From NCBI RefSeq assembly GCF_007827595.1, contig NZ_VISR01000010.1, positions 62,001 through 126,000 on the forward strand: 64,000 bases of DNA, given 5' to 3'. The translations under genes and the position numbers were made by a program. Below are positions 9,599-18,174 of the stretch, in pieces. The DNA comes from Streptomyces sp. BK340 (GTDB lineage Bacteria > Actinomycetota > Actinomycetes > Streptomycetales > Streptomycetaceae). The notes beneath the pieces were generated by a model. The model was given only the letters and a program-made list of their open reading frames with translations. It searched no databases and was not told the origin of the DNA. Positions within the stretch are counted from its first letter, which is position 1. Every line of letters starts with the position of its first letter.

Positions 9599-10734
9599 TC
9601 TTCAGGACCACCTCCTCCCGGACGGCCCGGCCGGCGCTCCGCAGGGTCCGCACCACCGAGGCCCTGCGCCCCCTGCGCCACCGCCTCGACCCGGCCCGCG
9701 TCGAGGAGATCCCGTTCCGTACGAGCGACGGCGTACGCCTCGGCCTGACCCGTGTCGACACCGGGGACACCGGCCGGCCCGCCGTGCTGCTCCTGCACGG
9801 GCACACCGCCTCCGCCGACATGTTCCTGCTGCCCGAGACCCGCAACCTCGTGGACGCGCTCCTCGACGACGGCTACGAGCCCTGGCTGCTGGACTGGCGG
9901 GGCAGCTGTCGGCTGCCGTACAACGAGACCGGCCGGCGCTACACCTACGACGACGTGGCGCTGTACGACATCCCCGAGGCCGTCGCCCACATCCGCGGGC
10001 GCATCGGCGAGCGCCCGCTGTTCGTGGTCGCGCACTGCATCGGCTCGCTCACCCTGTCGCTGAGCATGACGGCCGGGCTGGTGCCGGGGCTGGCGGGCGT
10101 GGTCTCGCAGGGAGTCTTCCTGACGCCCAGGCTGGCGGGGCGGACGTCGCTGCGGATGTCCGTGGCGGGGGAGTTGCTGAAGACCCGGATCGACCACATC
10201 CCGGTCGACTTCCGCAAGGTGGGCCTGTGGTCGAAGTACACCCCGCTGTTCGCCCTGGCCGCCCGCAGGGCGAGCTGCCCCGATCCGACCTGCCAGATCC
10301 TGCACCACTCGGCCTGGGGCACGGGCGCCTCCCTCTTCGTCCACGAGAACCTGGCCGACGCGACCCACGACCGGCTGGCCGAGCTGCTCGGCCCCGCCCC
10401 GCTGTGGATCCTGCCGCACCTGCGCCGGATCGAGCTGGCCCGCAGCGTGGTCCGCTGGCACGACACCGATCACCGCTACCGGGCGCTGCCGCAGAACGCC
10501 CTCGACGCGGCCGCCCGCATCGACACCCCCGTCCTGCTGCTCTCGGGCAGCGAGAACGGGCTGTGGCTGGACTCGCAGCGGCTCTGCCACGAGGTGCTGG
10601 CCCGGCGGCAGCCGCAGCTGGACGTCTCCTACACCGAGATCCCGGGCTACGGTCACCTGGACACGTTCCTGGGCCGGGGCGCCGCCCTCGACGTCTTCGG
10701 TCACATCCTCGAATTCCTCGGGGAACGCCGGTGA
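9595..10734 (+). CDS. Alpha/beta hydrolase-fold protein with Cys at the nucleophile position
   Basis: About 379 residues, overlapping the thioester-reductase gene by four bases. LLLHGHTA is the oxyanion-side motif. The nucleophile elbow reads AHCIGS, so Cys (about residue 148) stands where Ser is usual in GxSxG. A late GYGHLDTF supplies the catalytic His, and LLSGSEN precedes a plausible acid. A Cys elbow is known in PhaC-type PHA synthases and in the hydrolase domain that accompanies some cholesterol-oxidase-like proteins. It suits acyl transfer through a thioester at least as well as hydrolysis. There is no clear signal peptide. Coupling to the carrier/reductase gene indicates a role in processing or releasing the polyketide. 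The exact reaction cannot be told. Confidence 0.85.
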   Translation: MIFRTTSSRTARPALRRVRTTEALRPLRHRLDPARVEEIPFRTSDGVRLGLTRVDTGDTGRPAVLLLHGHTASADMFLLPETRNLVDALLDDGYEPWLLDWRGSCRLPYNETGRRYTYDDVALYDIPEAVAHIRGRIGERPLFVVAHCIGSLTLSLSMTAGLVPGLAGVVSQGVFLTPRLAGRTSLRMSVAGELLKTRIDHIPVDFRKVGLWSKYTPLFALAARRASCPDPTCQILHHSAWGTGASLFVHENLADATHDRLAELLGPAPLWILPHLRRIELARSVVRWHDTDHRYRALPQNALDAAARIDTPVLLLSGSENGLWLDSQRLCHEVLARRQPQLDVSYTEIPGYGHLDTFLGRGAALDVFGHILEFLGERR

Positions 10735-10796
10735 CGGCGGGGCATGCGGCCGGTTACCGTACCGATCAGTAACCGCAGCGCACCCAGGAGGCCCCC

Positions 10797-11576
10797 ATGC
10801 CGCAGCTCGACGTCGACGGAGCCGTACTGACGTACGACGACGAGGGCCCCCGTGACGGCGCGGACGTGCCCGTGGTGTTCGTGCACGGCTGGACCGCCAA
10901 CCGGCACCGCTGGGACCACCAGCTGGCGCACTTCTCGGCCGGCCGGCGGGTGATCCGGCTGGACCTGCGCGGGCACGGCGAGAGCACGGGGGCCGGGGTG
11001 CGCACGATCGCGGAGCTGGCGAAGGACGTCCTCGCCCTCCTCGACCACCTGGAGGTGGAGCGGTTCGTGCTGGTCGGCCACTCGATGGGCGGGATGATCT
11101 CCCAGACCATCGCCCTCTCCCACGCGGACCGGGTGGAGCGGATGGTGCTGGTCAACTCGATCGGGCGGATGACGTACAACCGCGGCCGGGGGCTGCTCAT
11201 GGCCGCCTCCACCCTGGTGCCGTACAAGCTGTTCGTCGCGACCAACATCCAGCGGGCCTTCGCCCCGGGGTACCCGCGCGAGGAGGTCCGGGAGTACATC
11301 CGCTCCTCCGCCGACACCCCGCGCGAGGTCGTCATGACCCTGTACGGCGCCATGCGGGCCTTCGACCTCCTCGACCGGGCCGGTGAGATCGGCACGCCCA
11401 CCCTGATGGTGCACGGCTACCACGACATCCAGCTGCCCGTGCGGCAGATGCTCCGGATGGCGAAGGCCTACCCGAACGCGGTCGTGCGCATCATCGACGC
11501 GGGCCATGAGCTGCCCGTGGAGAAGCCGGCCGAACTCACCGCTGCGCTTGACTGGTTTCTGACTGCGAAGGCCTAG
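10797..11576 (+). CDS. Alpha/beta hydrolase, 259 residues
   Basis: A compact classical alpha/beta hydrolase: VFVHGW near residue 27, LRGHGES near 58, nucleophile elbow GHSMGG (Ser96) and catalytic His in DAGHELP near 240. The length and lack of a signal peptide are typical of cytosolic hydrolases of the haloperoxidase/esterase type. An AGGAGG ribosome-binding site lies 6-8 bases before the ATG. It starts 62 bases after the preceding gene on the same strand and may belong to the same transcription unit, perhaps as a tailoring or editing hydrolase of the polyketide cluster. The substrate cannot be inferred. Confidence 0.87.
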   Translation: MPQLDVDGAVLTYDDEGPRDGADVPVVFVHGWTANRHRWDHQLAHFSAGRRVIRLDLRGHGESTGAGVRTIAELAKDVLALLDHLEVERFVLVGHSMGGMISQTIALSHADRVERMVLVNSIGRMTYNRGRGLLMAASTLVPYKLFVATNIQRAFAPGYPREEVREYIRSSADTPREVVMTLYGAMRAFDLLDRAGEIGTPTLMVHGYHDIQLPVRQMLRMAKAYPNAVVRIIDAGHELPVEKPAELTAALDWFLTAKA

Positions 11577-11596
11577 CGCCGGAGCCGCTTGGCGAA

Positions 11597-11670
11597 GTTT
11601 TTGCCCGTGGCCGGTTCCTGTCCTGCCGGCCCGGCGCCACGGCGGTTCTTCCATTTCGCGCGGGCAAAAC
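11597..11670. other. Long nested inverted repeat between hydrolase and asnB
   Basis: Outer arms GTTTTTGCCCG (11597-11607) and CGGGCAAAAC (11661-11670) can pair, and inner GTGGC (11607-11611) can pair with GCCAC (11636-11640). It lies 20 bases after the hydrolase stop. It may terminate that transcript, or it may be the core of a structured RNA. The rest of the 277-base gap holds no convincing ORF. Confidence 0.4.
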
Positions 11671-11853
11671 ACGGCCGAAACCCTGAGGGGGTGCGGGCCG
11701 TCCGTGTTGCGCCCGCGTTGACCGCCGCGAGTTCCTGACGGAGGCTCGTCGTATAGGTGCTCGATACAACCGGTTCGGCGGTCGCCTTCTGTCCACCCCG
11801 GAAAGCTCGGACGAGCGACGGGACGGCCGCCGGCCGGAGGCGGGAGGCGGCGC

Positions 11854-13695
11854 ATGTGCGGCATCAGCGGTTGGGTCTCCTTCGACCGTGACCTGACCAC
11901 CGAGTCCACCGCTCTGCATGCGATGACCGAGACGATGGCCTGCCGTGGCCCGGACGACCGGGGCACCTGGGCCGAGGGCCCCGCCGCCCTGGGCCACCGC
12001 CGCCTCGCGATCATCGACCTCCCCGGCGGCCGCCAGCCGATGTCCGTCCGCACCCCCGAGGGGGCCGTCGCTCTCGTCTACTCCGGGGAGGCGTACAACT
12101 TCACCGAACTCCGCCGCGAACTCACCGACCGCGGCCACCGGTTCACGACCGACTCCGACACCGAGGTGGTCCTCCACGGCTACCTCGAATGGGGCGACGC
12201 CGTCGCCGAGCGGCTGAACGGCATGTACGCCTTCGCCGTGTGGGACGGCCGCCACGACCGGCTGGTCATGATCCGCGACCGCATGGGCATCAAGCCGTTC
12301 TACTACCACCCGACCCCGGACGGCGTCCTGTTCGGCTCCGAACCCAAGGCGATCCTCGCCAACCCGCTCGCCCGGCCCCGGGTCGCCCTGGACGGCCTGC
12401 GCGAGATGTTCACCATGGTCAAGACCCCGGGACACGCCGTGTGGGACGGCATGCACGAGGTCGAACCCGGCACCGTCGTCACCGTCGACCGCGCGGGCCT
12501 GCGCACCCGCGTCTACTGGCGGCTGGAGACCCGTGCGCACAGCGACGACCGCGACACCACCGTCGCCACCGTGCGCTCGCTGCTGGACGACATCGTGCGC
12601 CGCCAGCTGGTCGCCGACGTCCCGCGCTGCACCCTGCTCTCCGGCGGCCTCGACTCCTCCGCCATGACCGCGCTCGCCGCCCGGCAGCTCGCCGAGCACG
12701 GCGAGAAGGTCCGCAGCTTCTCCGTTGACTTCGTCGGCCAGACCGACAACTTCGTCGCCGACGAGCTGCGCGGCACCCCGGACACCCCCTTCGTGCACGA
12801 CGTGGCCCGGCTTGCCTGCACCGACCACCAGGACATCGTCCTGGACGCCCAGTCCCTCGCCGACCCGGGCGTGCGGGAGAAGGTGATCCGGGCGCGCGAC
12901 CTGCCGGCCGGCTTCGGCGACATGGACACCTCGCTGCTGCTGCTCTTCCGGGCCATCCGGGACCAGTCCACGGTCGCCCTGTCCGGTGAGTCGGCCGACG
13001 AGGTCTTCGGCGGCTACCTGCAGTTCTTCGACGAGGAGGCCCGCCGCGCCGAGACCTTCCCCTGGCTGGTGCACTTCGGCCGCCACTTCGGCGACGACGC
13101 CGGCGTACTGCGCCCCGACCTGGCCAAGACCCTGGACCTGGAGCGATACATCGCCGACGGTTACCGCACCGCCGTCGCCGCCATCCACCGCCTGGACGGC
13201 GAGAGCGACTTCGAGTACCGGATGCGGCAGATCTGCCACCTGCACCTGACCCGCTTCGTCCGCACCCTGCTCGACCGCAAGGACCGGATGAGCATGGCCG
13301 TCGGGCTGGAGGTCCGGGTGCCGTACTGCGACCACCGGCTGGTCGAGTACGTCTACAACACGCCCTGGTCGCTGAAGTCCTTCGACGGCCGGGAGAAGAG
13401 CCTGCTCAGGGAAGCCACCGCGGACCTCCTGCCGCGGTCGGTGTACGACCGGGTCAAGAGCCCGTACCCGTCCACCCAGGACCCGCGGTACGCCCGTGCC
13501 CTGCAGGCCCAGGTGAGGGACCTCCTCGCCCGGCCCTCCCACCGCGTCTTCGACCTGGTCGACCGGGATCGGATCCGGGAGGCCGCCGAGAACGACACCC
13601 CCGTCAGCACCCAGGTGGCCCGCCGCGGCCTGGAGCGCGCCCTGGACCTCGCCCAGTGGCTCGACCTGTACAACCCGGAACTGACCCTCGCCTGA
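11854..13695 (+). CDS. asnB: Asparagine synthase (glutamine-hydrolysing), AsnB type
   Basis: A 613-residue protein beginning MCGISGW. Removal of Met exposes the catalytic Cys of the N-terminal class II glutamine amidotransferase domain. The C-terminal synthetase domain has the ATP-pyrophosphatase P-loop SGGLDSS (about residue 263) and SGESADEVFGGY. The predicted reaction is aspartate + glutamine + ATP to asparagine + glutamate + AMP + PPi. Length and both domains are complete. It lies just after the polyketide genes, and AsnB-like amidotransferases do occur in some biosynthetic clusters (for example glutarimide formation), but nothing here distinguishes it from an ordinary asparagine synthetase. 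The start is fixed by the MCG motif. Confidence 0.95.
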   Translation: MCGISGWVSFDRDLTTESTALHAMTETMACRGPDDRGTWAEGPAALGHRRLAIIDLPGGRQPMSVRTPEGAVALVYSGEAYNFTELRRELTDRGHRFTTDSDTEVVLHGYLEWGDAVAERLNGMYAFAVWDGRHDRLVMIRDRMGIKPFYYHPTPDGVLFGSEPKAILANPLARPRVALDGLREMFTMVKTPGHAVWDGMHEVEPGTVVTVDRAGLRTRVYWRLETRAHSDDRDTTVATVRSLLDDIVRRQLVADVPRCTLLSGGLDSSAMTALAARQLAEHGEKVRSFSVDFVGQTDNFVADELRGTPDTPFVHDVARLACTDHQDIVLDAQSLADPGVREKVIRARDLPAGFGDMDTSLLLLFRAIRDQSTVALSGESADEVFGGYLQFFDEEARRAETFPWLVHFGRHFGDDAGVLRPDLAKTLDLERYIADGYRTAVAAIHRLDGESDFEYRMRQICHLHLTRFVRTLLDRKDRMSMAVGLEVRVPYCDHRLVEYVYNTPWSLKSFDGREKSLLREATADLLPRSVYDRVKSPYPSTQDPRYARALQAQVRDLLARPSHRVFDLVDRDRIREAAENDTPVSTQVARRGLERALDLAQWLDLYNPELTLA

Positions 13696-13798
13696 GGCCC
13701 CGACACCGGGTCCGCGGCTCCCCCCGTCCCCGGCCCCCTGGGGAGCGCCCTCGGTCGCGGCCGAGTACCCGGTGCGCGGGGCTCCCCGGAGCCGGCCC

Positions 13799-14323
13799 TC
13801 AGCCGTGGCGCAGTGCCCGGTCCGCGGCCGCCGCCGTCGGCTGCCACCACGTCGTCACCGGCTCCCACACCCGGACCTCGCTCCCGGTGCCGAGCTGTGG
13901 GGCGGTGAAGGCGCGGCCCCACTGGGAGGCCGAGGCGGCCACGGTGATCGCGTCCACCCGGCGGGCCTCGGGGTCCGCCGGGTCGACGATGGTGCGTACG
14001 GCCGCGTAGGCGGTCTTCCCGGCCCCGAGCCGGTACGTGCCCCCACCGCCCGCCGGCACCGGCAGCGCGGCTCCGTCCAGGTCGCCGAAGGTGACCGTGG
14101 GCACCCGGTCGACGACACAGGCCCCGGCGCCGATGTTGGTCACCCTGACCCGCACCACGGCGGGGTCGCCGGGCGCGGCCTTCGCCCGCAGGCTCAGTGC
14201 CTTCTCCGCGCAGCGGGCGGGCCGGGCGTGCCCCGTGGCCGCCTGGCTCGGCGGCGCGGTGAGCAGCAGGGCCGCCGCGGCGGCGGAGACGGCGGGTACG
14301 GCGATGACGGCGCGGATACGCAT
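13799..14323 (-). CDS. Secreted DUF4232-type protein
   Basis: A 174-residue protein with a signal peptide: MRIRAV, then an Ala/Leu-rich core and a processing site near PSQAA. The mature part has a Cys soon after the signal, RVTNIGAGAC in the middle, and an Ig-like beta-rich composition. This fits the DUF4232 family of secreted actinobacterial proteins. Two Cys residues (near CAEKA and GACVV) could form a disulfide outside the cell. The function is unknown. It is convergent with asnB, and 103 bases separate the stops. Confidence 0.7.
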   Translation of the reverse strand: MRIRAVIAVPAVSAAAAALLLTAPPSQAATGHARPARCAEKALSLRAKAAPGDPAVVRVRVTNIGAGACVVDRVPTVTFGDLDGAALPVPAGGGGTYRLGAGKTAYAAVRTIVDPADPEARRVDAITVAASASQWGRAFTAPQLGTGSEVRVWEPVTTWWQPTAAAADRALRHG

Positions 14324-14453
14324 GGCGGGTGCCCCCTGACACGTTCATGTACGGGTACGGCGGGCCGAGGCGCGCCTGCCTGGTGTGACGTCCGGGCCGG
14401 CCGGCAGGTTGTGCCCGACTCACACCTGCCACCCGGTTGCGCTGCTCCTGTCG

Positions 14454-16091
14454 TCAATCACTGGTGTTCGTGGTGGAACTCCAGGTGTTCCCGTCCGCGG
14501 GGCAGGAGCTGCCGCTCGGTGGCAGGGTGCCGTACAGCAGGAAGTCGTTGACCTTGCGGTGCACGCACGTGGACGACGAGTAGCCGGTGTGTCCGTCGCC
14601 CTTGTTGTCGAGCACCACGGCGGAGGAACCGAGCCGCCCGGCCGTCTCCTCGGTCCAGCGGTACGGCGTCGCCGGGTCGCCGCGCGTGCCCACCAGCAGC
14701 ATCTTCGCCGAGTCGAGGTTCTTGACCCGGTCGCGGATGAACTTCGTGCCCTTGGGGCGGCCGTAGCACATCAGCAGCTGGGTGAGCCGGAAGCGGCCGA
14801 AGACCGGCGACGCCTGGTCGTAGGCGGCCTGGAGATCCTTCAGGTCCCTGGCGATCTGCGCTTCGCCGGGCCGGTCGGGGTCGTCCGCGCAGTTGATCGC
14901 CATCAGTGCGGCCGGCAGGTTGTCCGCCGGGACGTCCTGGGCGTCCACGAGCCCGCCGTCCCGCCTCGGGCCGCCCTTGGCCTTCCCCCGGCCGTCCTGC
15001 CGGACGGGCACGGCGAAACCGCCTCCGGAGGTGAGGCCGAGCAGCCGCCGCGTGTCGCCGTCCTCGACCAGCGAGACGAGCGCACGCTCCAGCGAGGGCC
15101 ACATGTCCTTGCTGTACAGGGCCTGCCCGACGGCGCCCACCAGGTCCTGGCCGGAGAACGTGCCGCCGAAGTCCGTGGGCACCGGGTTCTCGTCGAGCGA
15201 GCGCACCAGCTGGACGACCTGGTCCCCGGCCATGCGCCGGTCCTGCCCGAACGGGCATGCGATGTCGGTCGTGCACCAGTCCAGGAAGTCGTCGAGTGCG
15301 GTCTGCTGCCCCTCGGCGCCCGCCAGGCCCTGCTCGGACAGCGGCTCCGTCAGGGTGTCCACGCCGTCCAGGGCCATCCGGCCGAGCTTGTCGGGGAACT
15401 GCGCCGCGTACACCGCACCGAGCCGGGTGCCGTAGGAGAAGCCCAGGTAGTTGAGCTTCTTGTCGCCGAGGGCCTGGCGGATGACGTCCATGTCCCGGGC
15501 GGCGTTCACGGTGCCTATGTGCCGCAGGACCGGGCCGGAGTGCCTGGCGCACTGGTCGGCAGCCTGCCGCAGCTTCTGCAGCAGGGCCTGGGGGTGGCCG
15601 ATGTCGGCGTTCCGGCCCATCGCCGCCGCGGCGTCCTCGGTGCCCTGGCCGCAGCTCACGGGGGAGGAGCGGCCGACGCCGCGCGGGTCGAAGGTGACCA
15701 CGTCGTAGCCGTTGGTCAGGTCCATGAACTGCTTTCCGCCCCCGGCGAGTTCGGGGATGCCCGCGCCGCCGGGCCCGCCGAAGTTCAGCAGCACCGAGCC
15801 CCGCGACCTACCGGTGGCCCGGTACCGGGCCAGGGCCAGGTCGAGGGTGCCCGCGTCCGGGTGCTCGTAGTCGAGCGGGACGGTCACCTTCGCGCACTGG
15901 AGGTCCTTCGGCATGTCCGGGCCCGCACAGGCCGCCCAGGACGGCTTCTGCCGGTAGAAGCGGGACAGGTCCGGCTGCGGCTGGTCGGCGGCGGCCGCCA
16001 CGGGCAGCCCGGACCCGAGCAGCGCCAGGGTGAGGGCTCCGGCGCCCGCGCAGCGCCGTATGGCGGGCCGTGTGGACAGCTTGACCAGCAT
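14454..16091 (-). CDS. Secreted alpha/beta hydrolase, tripeptidyl-aminopeptidase-like (peptidase family S33)
   Basis: A 545-residue exported protein. The signal peptide spans about residues 1-36 and ends near VAAAA. A long N-terminal hydrolase domain contains NFGGPGGAG (oxyanion region) and the nucleophile elbow GFSYGTRLG (Ser219). A C-terminal TAP-like region holds VGTRGDPATPY (acid) and GDGHTGY (His), completing a Ser-Asp-His triad. Length and layout match the secreted Streptomyces Tap/SlpD/SlpE aminopeptidases, which remove tripeptides or short peptides from N-termini. It is divergent from the long chaplin gene downstream. The ATG at 16091 gives a well-formed signal peptide. Confidence 0.9.
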   Translation of the reverse strand: MLVKLSTRPAIRRCAGAGALTLALLGSGLPVAAAADQPQPDLSRFYRQKPSWAACAGPDMPKDLQCAKVTVPLDYEHPDAGTLDLALARYRATGRSRGSVLLNFGGPGGAGIPELAGGGKQFMDLTNGYDVVTFDPRGVGRSSPVSCGQGTEDAAAAMGRNADIGHPQALLQKLRQAADQCARHSGPVLRHIGTVNAARDMDVIRQALGDKKLNYLGFSYGTRLGAVYAAQFPDKLGRMALDGVDTLTEPLSEQGLAGAEGQQTALDDFLDWCTTDIACPFGQDRRMAGDQVVQLVRSLDENPVPTDFGGTFSGQDLVGAVGQALYSKDMWPSLERALVSLVEDGDTRRLLGLTSGGGFAVPVRQDGRGKAKGGPRRDGGLVDAQDVPADNLPAALMAINCADDPDRPGEAQIARDLKDLQAAYDQASPVFGRFRLTQLLMCYGRPKGTKFIRDRVKNLDSAKMLLVGTRGDPATPYRWTEETAGRLGSSAVVLDNKGDGHTGYSSSTCVHRKVNDFLLYGTLPPSGSSCPADGNTWSSTTNTSD

Positions 16092-16249
16092 CGATCGCCT
16101 CCCGGGGCACGCCCGCCGCGGACCGGGGCCGCGCCCTCGCTCACCATAAGCGGGCGTTGTGCGGGCCGCCTCCGGGCGCCTTGTCCGATGATCTGGCTTT
16201 CGCGGCTTCGGTCTTGATCAATGATCTTTCGATTGCTTTACGCGCAGTT

Positions 16250-16268
16250 CGAGTGATCATGTCACTCG
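16250..16268. promoter_or_regulatory. Inverted repeat upstream of the chaplin gene
   Basis: CGAGTGA - 5 bases - TCACTCG, a perfect 7 bp dyad about 100 bases before the chaplin start and 160 bases before the divergent peptidase gene. It could be an operator; no cognate regulator is identified. The rest of the 277-base intergenic region (16092-16368) shows no other gene. Confidence 0.35.
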
Positions 16269-16368
16269 ACGGGGTGAAAGGCCGATAAGCCATAACTCGG
16301 ATGGTTCGTATGCGTTTTCTGGGATGCGGGTGAGTGCCCGCGACGAAGTCTGGAAGGCAGGGAAACCT

Positions 16369-17049
16369 ATGAGACGGGCTACCCGAAACGGTGTGATCGC
16401 CGTCGTCGCCGCCTCCGGCGCGATGGCTGTGGCGATGCCGGTGTCCGCCGCCTTCGCGGCCGACGGGGCCGCCGCCGACGGTTCGGCGGCCGGTTCGCCC
16501 GGTGTGCTCTCCGGCAACACCGTTCAGCTCCCGGTGCACGTCCCGGTGAACGTGTGCGGCAACACCGTGAACGTGGTGGGGCTGCTGAACCCGGCCGCCG
16601 GCAACGCCTGCGCGAACGGCGGCGGTGGCGGCAACGGCGCCTCGTCGACGTCCGGCGGCGCCTCGTCGTCCGGCGGCGCCTCGTCGTCCGGCGGTGCGTC
16701 GGCGCAGGGCGGCACGAAGGACTCACCCGGTGTGCTCTCCGGCAACGGGGTCCAGCTCCCCGTCCACCTGCCGGTGAACGTCAGCGGCAACTCCGTCGAC
16801 GTCGTCGGCGTGGGCAACCCGGCCACGGGCAACCACTCGGTCAACACCCACCACCCGGCTCCGACCCCGAAGCCGCCGGCCCCCACCAAGGCCCACCCGC
16901 ACGCCCCGCACCCCACCACGCAGCCGCCCGGGGCCACCCTGGCCCACACCGGAAGCGACCTCACGGCCCCCGCGGTCGCGGGCAGCGCCGCGCTGCTGCT
17001 CACGGGCGCGACCCTGTACCGCCGCTTCCGCCCCGGCCGGGACCGCTGA
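16369..17049 (+). CDS. Long chaplin with two chaplin domains and LAxTG sorting signal
   Basis: About 226 residues. The ATG at 16369 gives a standard signal peptide (MRRATRNG, hydrophobic core, cut near AFAAD); an upstream GTG-type start at 16324 would add 15 unlikely residues. The first chaplin domain runs from SPGVLSGN to NACAN, with two Cys. A Gly/Ser-rich spacer follows, then a second SPGVLSGN domain. A Pro/His-rich wall-spanning stretch leads to LAHTG, a hydrophobic segment and a basic tail, the class E sortase signal. Long chaplins (ChpA-C type) are anchored to the cell wall and help coat aerial hyphae with amyloid-like hydrophobic fibres. The second domain has Ser and His/Ser where the first has its Cys residues. 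Confidence 0.94.
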   Translation: MRRATRNGVIAVVAASGAMAVAMPVSAAFAADGAAADGSAAGSPGVLSGNTVQLPVHVPVNVCGNTVNVVGLLNPAAGNACANGGGGGNGASSTSGGASSSGGASSSGGASAQGGTKDSPGVLSGNGVQLPVHLPVNVSGNSVDVVGVGNPATGNHSVNTHHPAPTPKPPAPTKAHPHAPHPTTQPPGATLAHTGSDLTAPAVAGSAALLLTGATLYRRFRPGRDR

Positions 17050-17284
17050 CCCCCACACGCGCAGAGCGGCCCCGCCGGACGCCGGCCCGGGGGGCCGTCG
17101 GCGTGGGCCGGTCCGGGTCCCGTCCGGCGCGAGCTGCCAACGCGGCCCACAGCGGGGCGGCTTGGTCTCCGCAACGGCCGAACCGTGCGTGGCGCGGCCC
17201 GCGTTGATCGGCAAGGATGCTGCGGGCGCGGTCGCCGTACCGCGCCGCCCGGCACATCCGACCCCCACGCAATGGAGCGCACCG

Positions 17285-18139
17285 ATGACCTCTCCGGCCC
17301 CCCAGGACCTCGTCGTCACGCAGGCCACCCTCGCCGACTGGCCGGTGATCAGCGGGTGGGCTGCGGCGGAGGGGTGGAACCCCGGGCTGTCGGACGGTCC
17401 GGCCTTCTTCGCCCAGGACCCGGACGGCTTCTTCCTCGGCCGGATCGACGGGGAGCCGGTGTCGGCGATCTCCGTCGTGAACTACGGCTCCGACTACGCC
17501 TTCCTCGGCTGCTACCTCGTCCGCCCGGACCTGCGCGGCCACGGCCACGGCATCACCACCTGGAAGACCGCCCTGGCCCACGCCGGGAACCGCACCGTCG
17601 GCCTGGACGGAGTCGTCGCCCAGCAGGACAACTACCGCCAGTCCGGCTTCGAACTCGCCTACCGCACCGTCCGCTTCACCGGCACCGCCCCGCAGATCCG
17701 GATGCCCGAGGGTGTCCGGCCCGCCGGTCCGGCCGACCTGCCCGCCGTCACCGCCTACGACGGTGCCTGCTCCCCGGCCGGCCGTCCGCGCTTCCTCGCC
17801 GAGTGGCTCACCGGACCCGGTCACCGCGCGTTCCTCCGCCACGACGGCGACCGCCTCACCGGCTACGGCGTGATCCGGCCCGGCCACGACAGTCTGCGCA
17901 TCGGCCCGCTCTTCGCCGACACCGCCGACGACGCCCGGGCCCTGTTCGCCGCGCTCACCACCGAGGCTGCAGGCCACGAGGTCGCGATCGACGTCCCCGA
18001 ACCGAACACGGCCGGTGTCGCGCTGGCCGAGGAGGCCGGTTTCAGTGCCTCGTTCGAGACGGCCCGGATGTACACCGGGCCGGTCCGTGAGCATGCCCGG
18101 GAGCGGATCTTCGGCGTCGCCACGCTCGAACTCGGCTGA
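17285..18139 (+). CDS. GNAT-family N-acetyltransferase, two-domain
   Basis: About 284 residues. The N-terminal half has a GNAT fold with the acetyl-CoA loop region LVRPDLRGHGHGI (about residues 78-90). The C-terminal half resembles the second domain of YitH/HolE-type acetyltransferases and ends with VPEPNTAG and EEAGF. The substrate is not predictable. The ATG at 17285 begins MTSPAPQD; the frame is open further upstream but that stretch lacks family similarity. The stop faces the deaminase gene 35 bases away. Confidence 0.82.
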   Translation: MTSPAPQDLVVTQATLADWPVISGWAAAEGWNPGLSDGPAFFAQDPDGFFLGRIDGEPVSAISVVNYGSDYAFLGCYLVRPDLRGHGHGITTWKTALAHAGNRTVGLDGVVAQQDNYRQSGFELAYRTVRFTGTAPQIRMPEGVRPAGPADLPAVTAYDGACSPAGRPRFLAEWLTGPGHRAFLRHDGDRLTGYGVIRPGHDSLRIGPLFADTADDARALFAALTTEAAGHEVAIDVPEPNTAGVALAEEAGFSASFETARMYTGPVREHARERIFGVATLELG

Positions 18140-18174
18140 GGCGGCCGCCGGCAGCCGGGGGCGTGCGGCGCCGG

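Noticed and set aside
11854..13695. AsnB as a glutarimide-forming amidotransferase of the PKS cluster
   Set aside because: Sequence looks like an ordinary full-length AsnB and no glutarimide-type partner genes follow. Adjacency alone is weak evidence.
14385..16217. A 610-codon plus-strand frame opposite the S33 peptidase
   Set aside because: Antisense shadow; the opposite strand encodes a full catalytic triad and signal peptide.
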